DNA of 33,557 nt from Deltaproteobacteria bacterium Ga0077539 (GTDB taxonomy: Bacteria > Myxococcota_A > Polyangia > Polyangiales > Ga0077539), in the NCBI GenBank assembly GCA_001465015.1, contig LNEO01000226.1, positions 1 to 33,557 on the forward strand. The letters are read 5' to 3'. Shown here in pieces: positions 15,313 through 24,054 of this stretch. The position numbers and the translations under genes were made by a program. The notes under the pieces are model-generated. The model did no database searches. It was not told where the DNA came from and was given only the letters and a program-made list of their open reading frames with translations. The stretch's first letter is position 1, and every line of letters starts with the position of its first letter.

Positions 15313-16869
15313 TCAAAACGCCAGGTCACCTCGGGTCAAGCGCGGCCCGCCGCCGGTCGCGCGGAGCGGCGTCACCGTGCAGCCTGTCGTCACGCCCATC
15401 GCGTTGACGTTGACCGCGACGTCCGCCACGCGCCACAACGTGTCGTTCGAAGAGCACGAGCCTCCTCCCGGCATCCGGACCGTCTCGGGAGCGGCGCCCA
15501 ACGTCGCGCGCAAGAAGCCTCCGCAGTACACGTTGACGAGCGGCGTCGTCGCTGGCCCCGAGCAGTCGTGAACCAACACCCTGAAGCGCTGTCCGTTGCG
15601 AGGGTTGTCGGCGTTGATGTTCTCGATGTAGCCGTGGCGCGGCTCCGTCGCGAAGCCGTGACCGTCGACGTCGATGCGGGGATTGGGGCAATTTCCAAGC
15701 GTTCGCCAGGTCGGGCCGCCGGGGCCGCTGACGCATCGATCGAGCGGGCTCGCCGGATAGCCCCAGCTCGCGCGGGGCAGCCCCCGAAGGCCCGGCGCAC
15801 AGTTGGCCCAATTGCACGAGTTGCCAAGGGTCACTCCGCTGGTGGTCACGGGGCCCACCCGAGAAAACCAAGGCGTCATGGTGTCAGGCTCGTGCAAGTA
15901 GAGGTCGAGGTCCGACAGCGACGCGGTGCCCATCGCAGGGCGCCAGCACAGCTCGACGCGAAGCCCCTCGCCCGCGACGTGAACGATGAACGTGCACACC
16001 AGCTCGGTGCCGTCCATCTGCGTCACGCGCAACGTCACCGTGTAGTCGCCAGAGAGCGACGGAGTAAACTGAAGCATCGGGGCGGTCAGCGAGCCGGTCG
16101 TGAAGGTCGGCGTGGGCAGCACGCTCTCGCACGGGCCGCCGCGGATCTCCCAGCGCCACGCGCGAGCAGCGCCGCGAAAGATGGTCGTCCCGTCGACGCG
16201 CACGGTCTCGAACGGACGCGCCGAGGGAATCCTCCGATCGCCTGGACCCGGACAGGTCAGGTCGCCGCCGCAACAGAGCCCCTCGTCGCGACAGCCGTCG
16301 CAGTTGTTGTCGAGCATGTCGCACGTCTCGGCGGACGGCGAGATCCCGCCCGCGCACGGACCCCACGTCCCGAACTCGCCCGAGCCCATGCACCGTTGGG
16401 TTCCGTCGGCGCACGCTCCCATGGCGCGCAATCCAGGAGGGCCGGCGAAGCACGTCTGCACCGTTCCCGGTAGGCAGGGACAGCCCTCGTCGACCGAGCG
16501 ATTGCAGTTGTTGTCGAGGCCGTCGTTGCACACTTCGGTCGCGGCGCAGCCGGTCGCGCGGGGCGAGCACATCGCGGGAGCGCCCGCCTCGCAGCCCGGC
16601 CCGGTCTCGGGCGCGTACATGTTGGACACGTCGGCGATGGCGTCTTCACCGCCGTCGCGCTCACCCGTGCCGACGCCCGTGTCGATGACTGCGATGTCCG
16701 CCGCGCCGCTGTCTTCTGCCGGGCCGCTGTCGACGGAGCTGTCCATTCCCCCGCCGCCACCATCGTTGCGCCCCGAGTCGCTCACGCCGAGCGGAGGTTC
16801 GCTGCACCCGCCTCCGAGCAAAACGAGGGCCGTCACCAAAGTAGCCGCGCTCCACGTTCGAATGCTCAT
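15313..16869 (-). CDS. Lipoprotein with MopE-type motifs and beta-sandwich C-terminus
   Basis: A 518-residue lipoprotein. The signal peptide ends in LGGGC (Cys22); a Gly/Asp/Ser-rich linker follows. Two MopE-like motifs are clear: CNDGLDNNCNRSVDEGC and CDMLDNNCDGCRDEGLCC, separated by a Cys-rich GACADGTQRC segment like that of the VWA lipoprotein. The C-terminal 300 residues look beta-rich: a PKD/Ig-like stretch (LSGDYTVTLRVTQMDG), then SDLDLYLHEP...PWF, NPRIDVDGHG and YIENINADNP, a pattern seen in secreted Myxococcota proteins. The ATG at 16869 has a GAGG 6 nt upstream. The frame is open further upstream to 17562, but that part is not coding. Co-directional with the cytochrome gene 3 bp downstream, so it may bind metal for, or anchor, that redox protein. 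Function inferred. Confidence 0.88.
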   Translation of the reverse strand: MSIRTWSAATLVTALVLLGGGCSEPPLGVSDSGRNDGGGGGMDSSVDSGPAEDSGAADIAVIDTGVGTGERDGGEDAIADVSNMYAPETGPGCEAGAPAMCSPRATGCAATEVCNDGLDNNCNRSVDEGCPCLPGTVQTCFAGPPGLRAMGACADGTQRCMGSGEFGTWGPCAGGISPSAETCDMLDNNCDGCRDEGLCCGGDLTCPGPGDRRIPSARPFETVRVDGTTIFRGAARAWRWEIRGGPCESVLPTPTFTTGSLTAPMLQFTPSLSGDYTVTLRVTQMDGTELVCTFIVHVAGEGLRVELCWRPAMGTASLSDLDLYLHEPDTMTPWFSRVGPVTTSGVTLGNSCNWANCAPGLRGLPRASWGYPASPLDRCVSGPGGPTWRTLGNCPNPRIDVDGHGFATEPRHGYIENINADNPRNGQRFRVLVHDCSGPATTPLVNVYCGGFLRATLGAAPETVRMPGGGSCSSNDTLWRVADVAVNVNAMGVTTGCTVTPLRATGGGPRLTRGDLAF

Positions 16870-16943
16870 TGGTCGCCTCACTGAGACATACGGTACCTGA
16901 GGTTCGATCGAGAGCGTGCTGGAGCGAGCGCGGGCGAGCTCGC

Positions 16944-17111
16944 TCAGCAGATCTCGATGGGAGCACAGATCGGACGCAAGTGCCCGACGCGTCGGAACAG
17001 CATGTCGTTGACCAAACTCGAGTCGAAGCCGACGAGCACGGAACCGCGCGCACACCGAACACAGCGGTCCCCACCGCCGCCCTCGTTGGTGAATCGGATC
17101 GTCGAGCTCAT
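16944..17111 (-). CDS. Small Cys-containing protein, hypothetical
   Basis: A 55-residue candidate starting at ATG 17111 (MSSTIRFTNEGGGG), with a CVRC pair, then SVLVGFDSSLVNDM and a Cys-ended tail (PICAPIEIC). Around 80% of third positions are G or C, as in real genes here, and the composition is sensible rather than the Arg/Ala-rich style of shadow frames. It lies 74 bp upstream of the MopE-motif lipoprotein gene on the same strand. The Shine-Dalgarno is weak (AAGAG). Four Cys could bind a metal. No family recognised. Confidence 0.4.
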   Translation of the reverse strand: MSSTIRFTNEGGGGDRCVRCARGSVLVGFDSSLVNDMLFRRVGHLRPICAPIEIC

Positions 17112-17121
17112 TCTCTTGCGC

Positions 17122-17158
17122 GCCGCACTGTGCGGCATTTTGTCGCACATGCGGCAAG
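17122..17158. promoter_or_regulatory. Palindromic cluster in the divergent promoter region
   Basis: GCCGCAC-T-GTGCGGC (17122-17136) is a perfect inverted repeat with one central base; a related GCACATGCGGC half-site follows within 22 bp. It lies between the starts of the leftward small Cys gene (17111) and the rightward antiporter gene (17249), where an operator would be expected. The regulator is not known. Confidence 0.35.
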
Positions 17159-17248
17159 ATGGAACCCAGCCGCGGCGACAAAGCGTGAGTTCTCCCAGCG
17201 TTTCCCGTCGGAACGGGGCTCGCAGCGGGCGCAGCGAAGGAGTCGTCT

Positions 17249-19237
17249 GTGACCCACGTTCCATTGATCGACGAGCTCGCCGTCATCGCGGCGGTGTCTG
17301 TGATCATCACGGTCATTTTGTCGCGACTGAAGCTGCCGACCGTCGCGGGCCTGCTCGCCGCGGGCGCGCTGCTGGGACCGTACGGACTTCGTCTGACAAA
17401 GTCCGTGCACGCGATCGAAGTGCTCGCGGAGGTAGGCGTCGTGCTGCTGCTCTTCTCGATCGGGCTCGAGTTCTCGCTCGCTCGGTTGAAGAACATCTTT
17501 CGGCAGGTCGCGCTCGGCGGTCTCTTGCAAGTCGTGGGAACGACCGTCGTCGTCGCCACCATCGCGCGGCTCGCCGGGCAATCATCGGGACGCGCTGTGT
17601 TCTATGGCTTCGCCGTCGCGCTCTCGAGCACCGCGATCGTGCTGCGCGCGCTGGCAGAGCGACGCGAGCTCGACGCGCCCCACGGCAAGTTCATCGTTGG
17701 AACCCTGATTTTTCAAGACCTCTGCGTCATTCCGATGGTGCTCGTCGTGCCGTACCTCGCGCGATCGGGCGCGCCGATGGTGATCGCGCGCGACCTCGGG
17801 CTGGCGTTGCTGAAGGCGACGGTCGTCGTCGTGGTCACCATCGGCGTCGCGCGGGTGCTCGTGCCCCGCGCGCTTTCGTGGGTCGACGCGCTCGCGATTT
17901 TGGGGCTGTGCATCGGCACGGCGTGGCTCACGTCGTTGGTGGGGCTCTCGCTCGCGCTCGGCGCGTTTCTCGGGGGAATGGTCGTCGCCGACACCGAGTA
18001 CGGTCACCGCGCGATGGGCGACATTCTCCCGCTGCGCGACGCGTTCGTGAGCATCTTCTTCGTCTCGCTCGGGATGCTCTTCGACGCGCGGGTGCTCGTC
18101 GCGCAGCCGCTGCTCGTGACCGCGCTCGTGCTCGGGTTCTTGCTCGGAAAGGGCGTGCTCGCGACGCTCGCCGCGTTGGTGATGCGGTTTCCTGCGCGCG
18201 CGGCGTTTCTCGCGGGCGTGGGGCTCGCGCAGTTCGGCGAGTTCGGCTTCGTGTTGACCCGCCTCGCCAGGCAGCACGGGGTCGTCGACGACGCTGCCAT
18301 CGCGCCGCTCTTGGCGGCGGGCGTCATCAGCATGTTCCTCACGCCGCTCTTGGTTCGAGCGGCCCCCAATTTTCGCGCTGGCGAAAGACTGCTCGCGCCG
18401 CTCGAAAAAATGCTCGGCGTTCGCAGCATCGACGCCGCAGACGAGACCGTCGTCCACCTCCGCGATCACGTCGTGATCGTCGGCTTCGGCCTCGCCGGCA
18501 AGGCGGCGGCGAGAGTGCTCGGCGACTGCGGGATCGCCGCGGTGGTCCTCGAGCTCAGCGCCGACAATGTGCGCAAAGGCAAGGCGCTCGGGCTCCCGGT
18601 GTACTACGGCGACGCCACCAGCGAAGAGGCGCTTCGCCACGCGCACGTGGAGCACGCCGCGCTCGTGGTGCTGCTCATGAACGATCCTCCCGCGGCGATG
18701 CGGGTGCTCGACACGATCCGCAGAGTCTCGCCGAACGTTCCGGTGATCATCCGCGCGAAGTACCTCCTCGAGCGCGAGCGGCTCGTCGAGCTCGGCGCGA
18801 AAGAAGTGGTCGCCGAAGAGGTCGAGGGCGCTGTCGAAGTGATCTCGCGCATGCTCCGAGCGATGAACGTCCCGCGCAACGTGATCGACGCGCGCATCCG
18901 AAGCGTGCGCGGCGAGACCCAGCCGAGCGAGCGGAGACAGACCTATCCTCCGATGCAAGTCGGGGACGTCCCCGCGCTGGCCGAGCTGCGCATCGAGTCT
19001 GCGCTCGTGCACGAATCGTCGCAGGCCGCCGGGGGCTCGCCGCTGAGCTTGCAGCTTCGCACGAAGACGGGCGCGCTCGTGGTCGGGATTCGTCGGCGCG
19101 GATCGCTCCTCGATCACCCAGCGCCCAACGAGCCGTTCTCCGCGGGAGACATCGTGTATCTCGTAGGGACCAACGACGCCGTCCGCGCAGCGATGCCCTT
19201 GTTCGATCCTGTTTCCACCGACGCGCCGGAGCCCTGA
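17249..19237 (+). CDS. CPA2 family monovalent cation:proton antiporter with RCK domain (Kef-type)
   Basis: A 662-residue inner-membrane antiporter. Residues 1-380 hold about 12 hydrophobic segments of the Na+/H+ exchanger (CPA2) fold, including PTVAGLLAAGALLGP (30-44), LLLFSIGLEFSL (66-77) and the Kef-type LIFQDLCVIP with Gln156-Asp157. An RCK/TrkA-N Rossmann domain starts near 405 (DHVVIVGFGLAGKAAARVLGD) with the GxGxxG nucleotide loop, then VYYGDATSEEAL. A TrkA-C domain lies near 560-650. This is the layout of KefB/KefC and related K+ or Na+ efflux systems, where nucleotide binding gates transport. Start GTG at 17249 has AAGGAG 6 nt upstream. Ion (K+ or Na+) cannot be decided. The kinase gene follows by 88 bp on the same strand, suggesting shared expression and possibly sensing of its activity. 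Confidence 0.93.
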   Translation: MTHVPLIDELAVIAAVSVIITVILSRLKLPTVAGLLAAGALLGPYGLRLTKSVHAIEVLAEVGVVLLLFSIGLEFSLARLKNIFRQVALGGLLQVVGTTVVVATIARLAGQSSGRAVFYGFAVALSSTAIVLRALAERRELDAPHGKFIVGTLIFQDLCVIPMVLVVPYLARSGAPMVIARDLGLALLKATVVVVVTIGVARVLVPRALSWVDALAILGLCIGTAWLTSLVGLSLALGAFLGGMVVADTEYGHRAMGDILPLRDAFVSIFFVSLGMLFDARVLVAQPLLVTALVLGFLLGKGVLATLAALVMRFPARAAFLAGVGLAQFGEFGFVLTRLARQHGVVDDAAIAPLLAAGVISMFLTPLLVRAAPNFRAGERLLAPLEKMLGVRSIDAADETVVHLRDHVVIVGFGLAGKAAARVLGDCGIAAVVLELSADNVRKGKALGLPVYYGDATSEEALRHAHVEHAALVVLLMNDPPAAMRVLDTIRRVSPNVPVIIRAKYLLERERLVELGAKEVVAEEVEGAVEVISRMLRAMNVPRNVIDARIRSVRGETQPSERRQTYPPMQVGDVPALAELRIESALVHESSQAAGGSPLSLQLRTKTGALVVGIRRRGSLLDHPAPNEPFSAGDIVYLVGTNDAVRAAMPLFDPVSTDAPEP

Positions 19238-19325
19238 TCGCGCCGGAGCGGCGCTCGCATCGAGTGTTCGAGCGCGCCGCACACCATGAACAGAGCTTCT
19301 CTCTTTCGACGATCGGAGCCGTGAC

Positions 19326-20837
19326 TTGAGCCTCGCGACGCGAATCGTGACGAGCGTGCTGGTGCCGATGCTGCTCTGCATCGGCGTGTTCGGCGTGATC
19401 AACGTGCGTCTACGCAGGGTCGAGATGATCGACGACGCGCGCAGGGAGCTCCGCGATCACGCCACGACGTTATCGGCGTCGCTCGGCGCGGCGCTGCGCG
19501 ATCACCAGATCGAAGACGTCGCGGAGCTGGTCGACGACCTCTCGCGCGCGGATCGAGTGCTCGGCGTGGTGATCTTCGATCACGATGACCAGCTCGTGCG
19601 CGCTTCGCGGTCGTTGCAGCGCGAGGCGCCCCGCTTCGCGACCTTCGGTCGACGAGCCCGAGCGGAGACCGATCGCGTCGAGGCGATGACCGCGAGCGAT
19701 GGTCGCAGGGTGATCGCCTACGGATTCGCGCTTCGGGCGCGGGTCGGCGAGCGCCACCGCGGCTCGGCGGTCTTGCTCAGAGACCTGTCGTACGTCGACG
19801 AGAACGTCGCTCACTCGGCGAGGACGGTGTCCATCGTCGGTGTCTTGCTCGCGCTCATCGTCGTCGCGGCGGCGTGGATCGGCGTCCGATCGGCGGTCCT
19901 TCGACCGGTCGAGCTGCTGGTCGCCGCCGTCGAACGAACCGGACTCGACGCGCTCGAGCACAAAGCGCCGGTCCTGAGGAGGGATGAAGTGGGACGCCTG
20001 TCGCGCGCGTACAACGCCTTGCTCGACTCGCTGCGCGAGGCGCGCGCGGCGCTCGACGAGAGAACAGACGCCCTCGTCGCTGCTGAGCGGCGCTTGCATC
20101 ACGCGCAGAGACTGGCGCTCGTCGGGCAGCTCGCGGCCAACCTCGCGCACAGAATGGGGTCACCGCTCAACGTGATCCTGGGCCGAGCTCGGTACGCTCT
20201 GCAGCAAGGAGGGCAATCCGAGCGGGATCAGAAGCATCTGCGCGAGATCGTGGCGGGCGCCGAGAGCATCTCCGCGGTGATCGAGCAGCTTCTATCTCGA
20301 GCGCGACGGGGTCGAGGAAAGGTCTCGTCCCTCGAGCTCGGCTCGATCGCCCTGGACGTCGCGCGCTTTCTCGAGGTCGAGGCCGAAGAGCGCGGGATCA
20401 CCATCGCGATCGCCGCGGCGGGCCCCGCGTGGGTGAAGGCGACGAGGAACGAGATCGAGCAGGTGGTTTTGAATCTATGTGTCAATGCGATGCAGGCGCA
20501 GCCGCGCGGCGGGCGCGTCGAGCTCTCGGTGCGCGAGCTCACCGAGGAGCCGCCGCGCGTCGAGCTGCGAGTGGACGACGCGGGGCCAGGCGTCGCTCCA
20601 AGCGAGCGCGAGCGGGTGTTCGAGGCGTTCTACACCTCCAAGGAGCCGCACGAAGGGACGGGGCTCGGGCTCACGATCTGCGAAGAGATCGCCCAAGCGC
20701 TCGGCGGAACGCTGACCGTCACCGACAGCGCCCTCGGCGGAGCGGCGTTCATCGTCGTGATCCCGCGGGACACCACGGCGGGGCCGCGCCCCGCGCCGTC
20801 TCTCGATCAACACTCTCGCTCCCAGGAGCCATCATGA
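19326..20837 (+). CDS. Sensor histidine kinase with HAMP domain
   Basis: A 503-residue membrane kinase. TM1 about residues 8-27, a periplasmic sensor loop of about 140 residues (28-166), TM2 about 167-185, then a HAMP linker and a coiled coil to about 255. The H-box is LAANLAHRMGSPLNVILGRA with His275. The kinase core has an N-box (Asn383/Asn387 in VLNLCVNAMQA), G1 (DDAGPG at 417-422), F-box (VFEAFYTSK) and G2 (GTGLGL at 444-449). The residue after His275 is Arg, not the usual Glu/Asp. The start is a TTG at 19326 with GGAG 7 nt upstream; no in-frame ATG or GTG is better placed. It overlaps the response regulator by 4 bp. Stimulus unknown; the antiporter neighbours suggest ion or pH stress. 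Confidence 0.93.
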   Translation: MSLATRIVTSVLVPMLLCIGVFGVINVRLRRVEMIDDARRELRDHATTLSASLGAALRDHQIEDVAELVDDLSRADRVLGVVIFDHDDQLVRASRSLQREAPRFATFGRRARAETDRVEAMTASDGRRVIAYGFALRARVGERHRGSAVLLRDLSYVDENVAHSARTVSIVGVLLALIVVAAAWIGVRSAVLRPVELLVAAVERTGLDALEHKAPVLRRDEVGRLSRAYNALLDSLREARAALDERTDALVAAERRLHHAQRLALVGQLAANLAHRMGSPLNVILGRARYALQQGGQSERDQKHLREIVAGAESISAVIEQLLSRARRGRGKVSSLELGSIALDVARFLEVEAEERGITIAIAAAGPAWVKATRNEIEQVVLNLCVNAMQAQPRGGRVELSVRELTEEPPRVELRVDDAGPGVAPSERERVFEAFYTSKEPHEGTGLGLTICEEIAQALGGTLTVTDSALGGAAFIVVIPRDTTAGPRPAPSLDQHSRSQEPS

Positions 20838-22216
20838 CCGCATCGGCATCGATCCTCGTCGTCGACGACGACGACGCGTTGGCGCGCTTCGTCGCGGAGA
20901 TTCTCACGGATCACGGCTACGACGTCGTCACCGCGCCCAACGCGGACAGAGCGCGAGAGCTCGTCGAGAGCACCGACTATGACATCGTGGTCACAGACCT
21001 GCGCATGCCTGGCGGCTCGGGGCTGGAGCTCATCGGATGGATCAAGCGCTACGACCCGCGCATCGCAGTGCTCGCCATCACGGCGTTCGGGAGCATCGAG
21101 ACGGCGGTGCAAGCGGTGCGCGTGGGAGCGGCGGACTACATCCCGAAGCCGTTCGAGCCGGACGTGTTGCTGCTGGCAGTGTCCAAGGCGCTTCGGGAGC
21201 ACGCGCTTCGCGCAGAGCTGAGCGCGCTGCGGACCGAGGTGCAGGCGCGCTTCGGCTTCGGCGCCATCATCGCCCGAAGCAAGGTGATGCGAGAGGTGCT
21301 CGCGCTCGCCGAGCGCGTCGCCGACAGCCCGAGTACGATCTTGATTACAGGCCCATCGGGCGCCGGCAAAGAGGTGCTCGCCCGCGCGATGCACCAGCAC
21401 TCGCGGCGGCGCGCTCGGCCGTTCGTCGCGGTGAACTGCGCGGCGATTCCGGACACGCTGCTCGAGAGCGAGCTGTTCGGACACAAGAAGGGCGCGTTCA
21501 CTGGGGCGACCAACGATCGTCCAGGGCTGTTCAAGCAGGCTCATGGAGGGACGCTCTTCCTCGACGAAATCGGCGATCTTCCCCAGGCCTTACAGGCCAA
21601 GCTGCTGCGCGCGCTACAAGACCGGGAGGTTCGGCCCGTCGGCGCAGAGCGCAGCGAGTCCATCGACGTGCGCGTGATCGCCGCCACGCATCGGGACCTG
21701 CGCGACGCGCTCGTGAAGCGAGAGTTTCGCGAAGACCTCTTCTACCGACTCGCGGTGATCGAGCTGCACGTTCCGCCGCTCGCGGACCGAGTCGACGACA
21801 TCGCTCCCCTCGCCGAGCACTTCTTGAGCGAGCACGCCGCGCGCATCGGTCGTCCAGCGCGAGGCTTCGCTGGCGCTGCCTCCAAGCTGCTGGAGAGCTA
21901 CCCGTGGCCCGGCAACGTACGCGAGCTGCAGAACGTGGTCGAGCGGGCGATCAATCTCGCGCAGAGCGAGCTCGTCACGGTCGACGACCTGCCAGCGATG
22001 CTGACCAAGTCGAGGGACGAAGGGCTCCTCGACCGCGCGCTCGAGCGCGAGTTGACCATCGCCGAGCTCGAGATCACCTACGCTCGCCGGATGCTCGCGC
22101 GCAACGGAGGCAACAAGAAGAAGACCGCGCGCTTGCTCGGGATCGATCGTCGGACGCTCCAGCGTTGGTTGGGCGAACGCGAAGACGAACGCGACCCGGA
22201 AGACACCATGGAGTGA
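20834..22216 (+). CDS. NtrC-family sigma-54-dependent response regulator
   Basis: A 460-residue activator. Receiver domain 1-120 with acidic DDDD at 11-14, phospho-acceptor Asp55 and Lys105. The AAA+ domain, about 140-380, shows Walker A GPSGAGKE (173-180), the sigma-54-contacting GAFTGA loop (220-225), Walker [10 protein letters not shown] (241-249), an [23 protein letters not shown] sensor region and [11 protein letters not shown] Fis-type helix-turn-helix closes the protein ([19 protein letters not shown]). Start ATG at 20834 has GGAG 5 nt upstream and overlaps the kinase stop (ATGA), so the pair is translationally coupled. The GAFTGA motif means it drives promoters with a -24/-12 signature. 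Targets unproven; no convincing -24/-12 site lies before the antiporter genes, but one lies in the gap just after this gene. Confidence 0.95.
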   Translation: MTASASILVVDDDDALARFVAEILTDHGYDVVTAPNADRARELVESTDYDIVVTDLRMPGGSGLELIGWIKRYDPRIAVLAITAFGSIETAVQAVRVGAADYIPKPFEPDVLLLAVSKALREHALRAELSALRTEVQARFGFGAIIARSKVMREVLALAERVADSPSTILITGPSGAGKEVLARAMHQHSRRRARPFVAVNCAAIPDTLLESELFGHKKGAFTGATNDRPGLFKQAHGGTLFLDEIGDLPQALQAKLLRALQDREVRPVGAERSESIDVRVIAATHRDLRDALVKREFREDLFYRLAVIELHVPPLADRVDDIAPLAEHFLSEHAARIGRPARGFAGAASKLLESYPWPGNVRELQNVVERAINLAQSELVTVDDLPAMLTKSRDEGLLDRALERELTIAELEITYARRMLARNGGNKKKTARLLGIDRRTLQRWLGEREDERDPEDTME

Positions 22217-22225
22217 GCGACAAAG

Positions 22226-22243
22226 TGCCGCGGGGGTGCGGCA
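22226..22243 (+). terminator. 6-bp GC hairpin 10 nt after the response regulator stop
   Basis: TGCCGC (22226-22231) pairs perfectly with GCGGCA (22238-22243) around a G-rich 6-nt loop. The position directly after the operon's last stop is what a transcript end needs, but there is no T-run, so termination may be Rho-dependent. Confidence 0.35.
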
Positions 22244-22384
22244 AGAGTACGCATCGCTCCCGCGAAAGAGACCACGGAGCCCATCCAAGCCAATCGCACA
22301 ACGGGAAGCGTTCTCTCGCGATTGGCCGACGAAGCAGCTTCGAAGCAGCGCCGTTGTCGACGGACCCGTCGGACCACCGAGCTG

Positions 22385-22400
22385 TGGCACGAAACGCGCA
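22385..22400 (+). promoter_or_regulatory. Sigma-54-like -24/-12 site after the activator gene
   Basis: TGGCACGAAACGCGCA matches the full -24 element TGGCACG and the GC of -12 with N10 spacing (10 of 12 defined positions; TT of TTGC is replaced by GC). It points rightward into the 3' end of nhaA, which runs the other way. If real it would drive an antisense or noncoding RNA. Roughly one such match is expected by chance in a window of this size and GC content. Confidence 0.25.
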
Positions 22401-22574
22401 TTTCGCTATCCCTGCCGCGAGCGGGTCTTCGGGTCTCTCGCGCGGTTGATCCGCATCGGCGCCTCCTTCCCGCGGGCGTCGATCAACGGGTCGCAAACAA
22501 CTGCGCGAGAGGCCCGAGGACGCCGCTCGCAGCAACGGACGCGCTCGTGGGTGTGCTCGCGCTCGACGAGCGCA

Positions 22575-23996
22575 CTAGCGCACGGTCGAGCTCTCGGCTT
22601 CGCTCTCGGACGTCGCTGCGCCGGGCTCGAGCTCGGGGCGAAGGACGATGCGCGCCACGATGAGCGAGAAGACTCCAGCGCTGGTCGACGCGAGAAGAAC
22701 CGCGGTCTTCGCTGCGTCCAGCGTGGCTCCCGACGAAAACGCCAGCGTCGCGACGAAGAGGCTCACCGTGAATCCGACCCCGCCGAGCGCGCCGACGAGG
22801 GCGACGTGGGACCAACGCATGCCGCGAGGCAGGACGGCGACGCCCAGCTTCACGGCCAACAGCGAGCCCAGGGTGATTCCGAGCGGCTTTCCCAAGCACA
22901 GTCCGAGCAAGACGCCGACGAGCACCGGGCGTTGGGCAGGCTCGAACGAGCTCGGCGCGATCCGTACGCCCGCGTTAGCCAGCGCGAACAGGGGCATGAT
23001 GACGAACGCGACGGTGCCGTGAAACGCGTGTTGCAGTCGATCGACGGGCGACACGGCTTCACGGCGCGCGTCGTTGATCGCGTCCAACTGATCGAGCACG
23101 GCGTGCTGGCTGGGTGGCGGCGACGCGCTGAGCTCCCCGAGGTGCTCCCGCACGCGATGAACGAACGCTGGCCGCCCGAGCCAGGCCCGCACCGGAGTGA
23201 GCAAGCCCACAACAACGCCCGCGAGCGTGGGGTGAATTCCCGAACGAAGCATTCCGCCCCACAGCACCGCTGACGGAGCGAGATACAGCCACGGTCGTCG
23301 AACGCCGAACGCCTGGAGCGACAAGATGGCCGCGACCCCGACGCCCGCCGTCACGATCCCGGCGAGCGACAGTCCGCTCGAATAGAACAGCGCGATCACG
23401 ATGATGCCTCCAACGTCGTCGATCACCGCGAGCGCCAACAACAACACCCGCGCCGCCGGAGGAACGCGCTTTCCCAATAACGTCAGCACCCCGACGGCGA
23501 AGGCGATGTCCGTCGCCATCGGAACGCCCCACCCCCGCGCGGCCGGCCCGCGATCGTTGATCGACGCGTAGATCAACGCTGGGACGATCATCCCCCCGAT
23601 CGCCGCGGCGATCGGCAGCGCGGCGCGACGCCATTCGCTGAGCTCTCCGCTGTGAATCTCCCGTCGAATCTCGAGCCCGACGACGAAGAAGAACACCGCC
23701 ATCGCGCCGTCGTTGATCCAGAAGTGCAAGTCGCGCTCGATGCCGTACGACCCCAAACGCACACCGAACGTCGTGTGCCAGAGCGCCGTGTACGTCCCCG
23801 CGTACCGCGAGTTGGCCCACCCGATCGCCACCGCCGCGACCAGCACGAGGATCACTCCGCTGGCCGCTTGAATCGCGAGAAACCGCTCGATCGGCGCCAT
23901 GGTACGGCGCGCGATCGTGCGCGCGATCGACAGCGAGCCAGGCGGATCGTGGACGACTCGCTCGACTTCCTCTGTTTTGGTTGGGCTCTCGTCCAT
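22575..23996 (-). CDS. nhaA: Na+/H+ antiporter NhaA
   Basis: A 473-residue NhaA-family inner-membrane antiporter (the E. coli protein has 388). Visible signatures: WHTTFGVRLG, INDGAMAVFFFVVGLEIRREI, MATDIAFAVGVL with Asp163, ALAVIDDVGGIIVIALFYS with the paired Asp193-Asp194 of the ion site, GIHPTLAGVVVGLL, and VMPLFALANAGV. About 35 extra residues precede the NhaA core, and a Glu/Ser-rich tail follows. The long loop between GLLTPVRAWLG and HAFHGTVAFVIMP carries an amphipathic insert (residues about 290-340), as in many Myxococcota and actinobacterial NhaA proteins. I use the ATG at 23996. It is divergent from the Ca2+-repeat gene, with under 60 bp between the starts. Function: Na+ extrusion driven by H+ at alkaline pH. 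Confidence 0.95.
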   Translation of the reverse strand: MDESPTKTEEVERVVHDPPGSLSIARTIARRTMAPIERFLAIQAASGVILVLVAAVAIGWANSRYAGTYTALWHTTFGVRLGSYGIERDLHFWINDGAMAVFFFVVGLEIRREIHSGELSEWRRAALPIAAAIGGMIVPALIYASINDRGPAARGWGVPMATDIAFAVGVLTLLGKRVPPAARVLLLALAVIDDVGGIIVIALFYSSGLSLAGIVTAGVGVAAILSLQAFGVRRPWLYLAPSAVLWGGMLRSGIHPTLAGVVVGLLTPVRAWLGRPAFVHRVREHLGELSASPPPSQHAVLDQLDAINDARREAVSPVDRLQHAFHGTVAFVIMPLFALANAGVRIAPSSFEPAQRPVLVGVLLGLCLGKPLGITLGSLLAVKLGVAVLPRGMRWSHVALVGALGGVGFTVSLFVATLAFSSGATLDAAKTAVLLASTSAGVFSLIVARIVLRPELEPGAATSESEAESSTVR

Positions 23997-24054
23997 CAAT
24001 GACTCGTCGGCGATCGTCCGAATTCTTCAACGCCGATAGCACGCACCGCACGCC

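Larger units (their letters stand above)
22217..22574. other. 358-bp intergenic region between the activator gene and nhaA
   Basis: Convergent genes end on both sides. Apart from the hairpin at 22226-22243 and a sigma-54-like site at 22385-22400, I see no gene and no repeat. Confidence 0.6.

Noticed and set aside
16870..17562. Upstream extension of the MopE-motif lipoprotein frame
   Set aside because: It would bury the signal peptide and lipobox that start at 16869 and overlaps the antiporter gene's 5' end.
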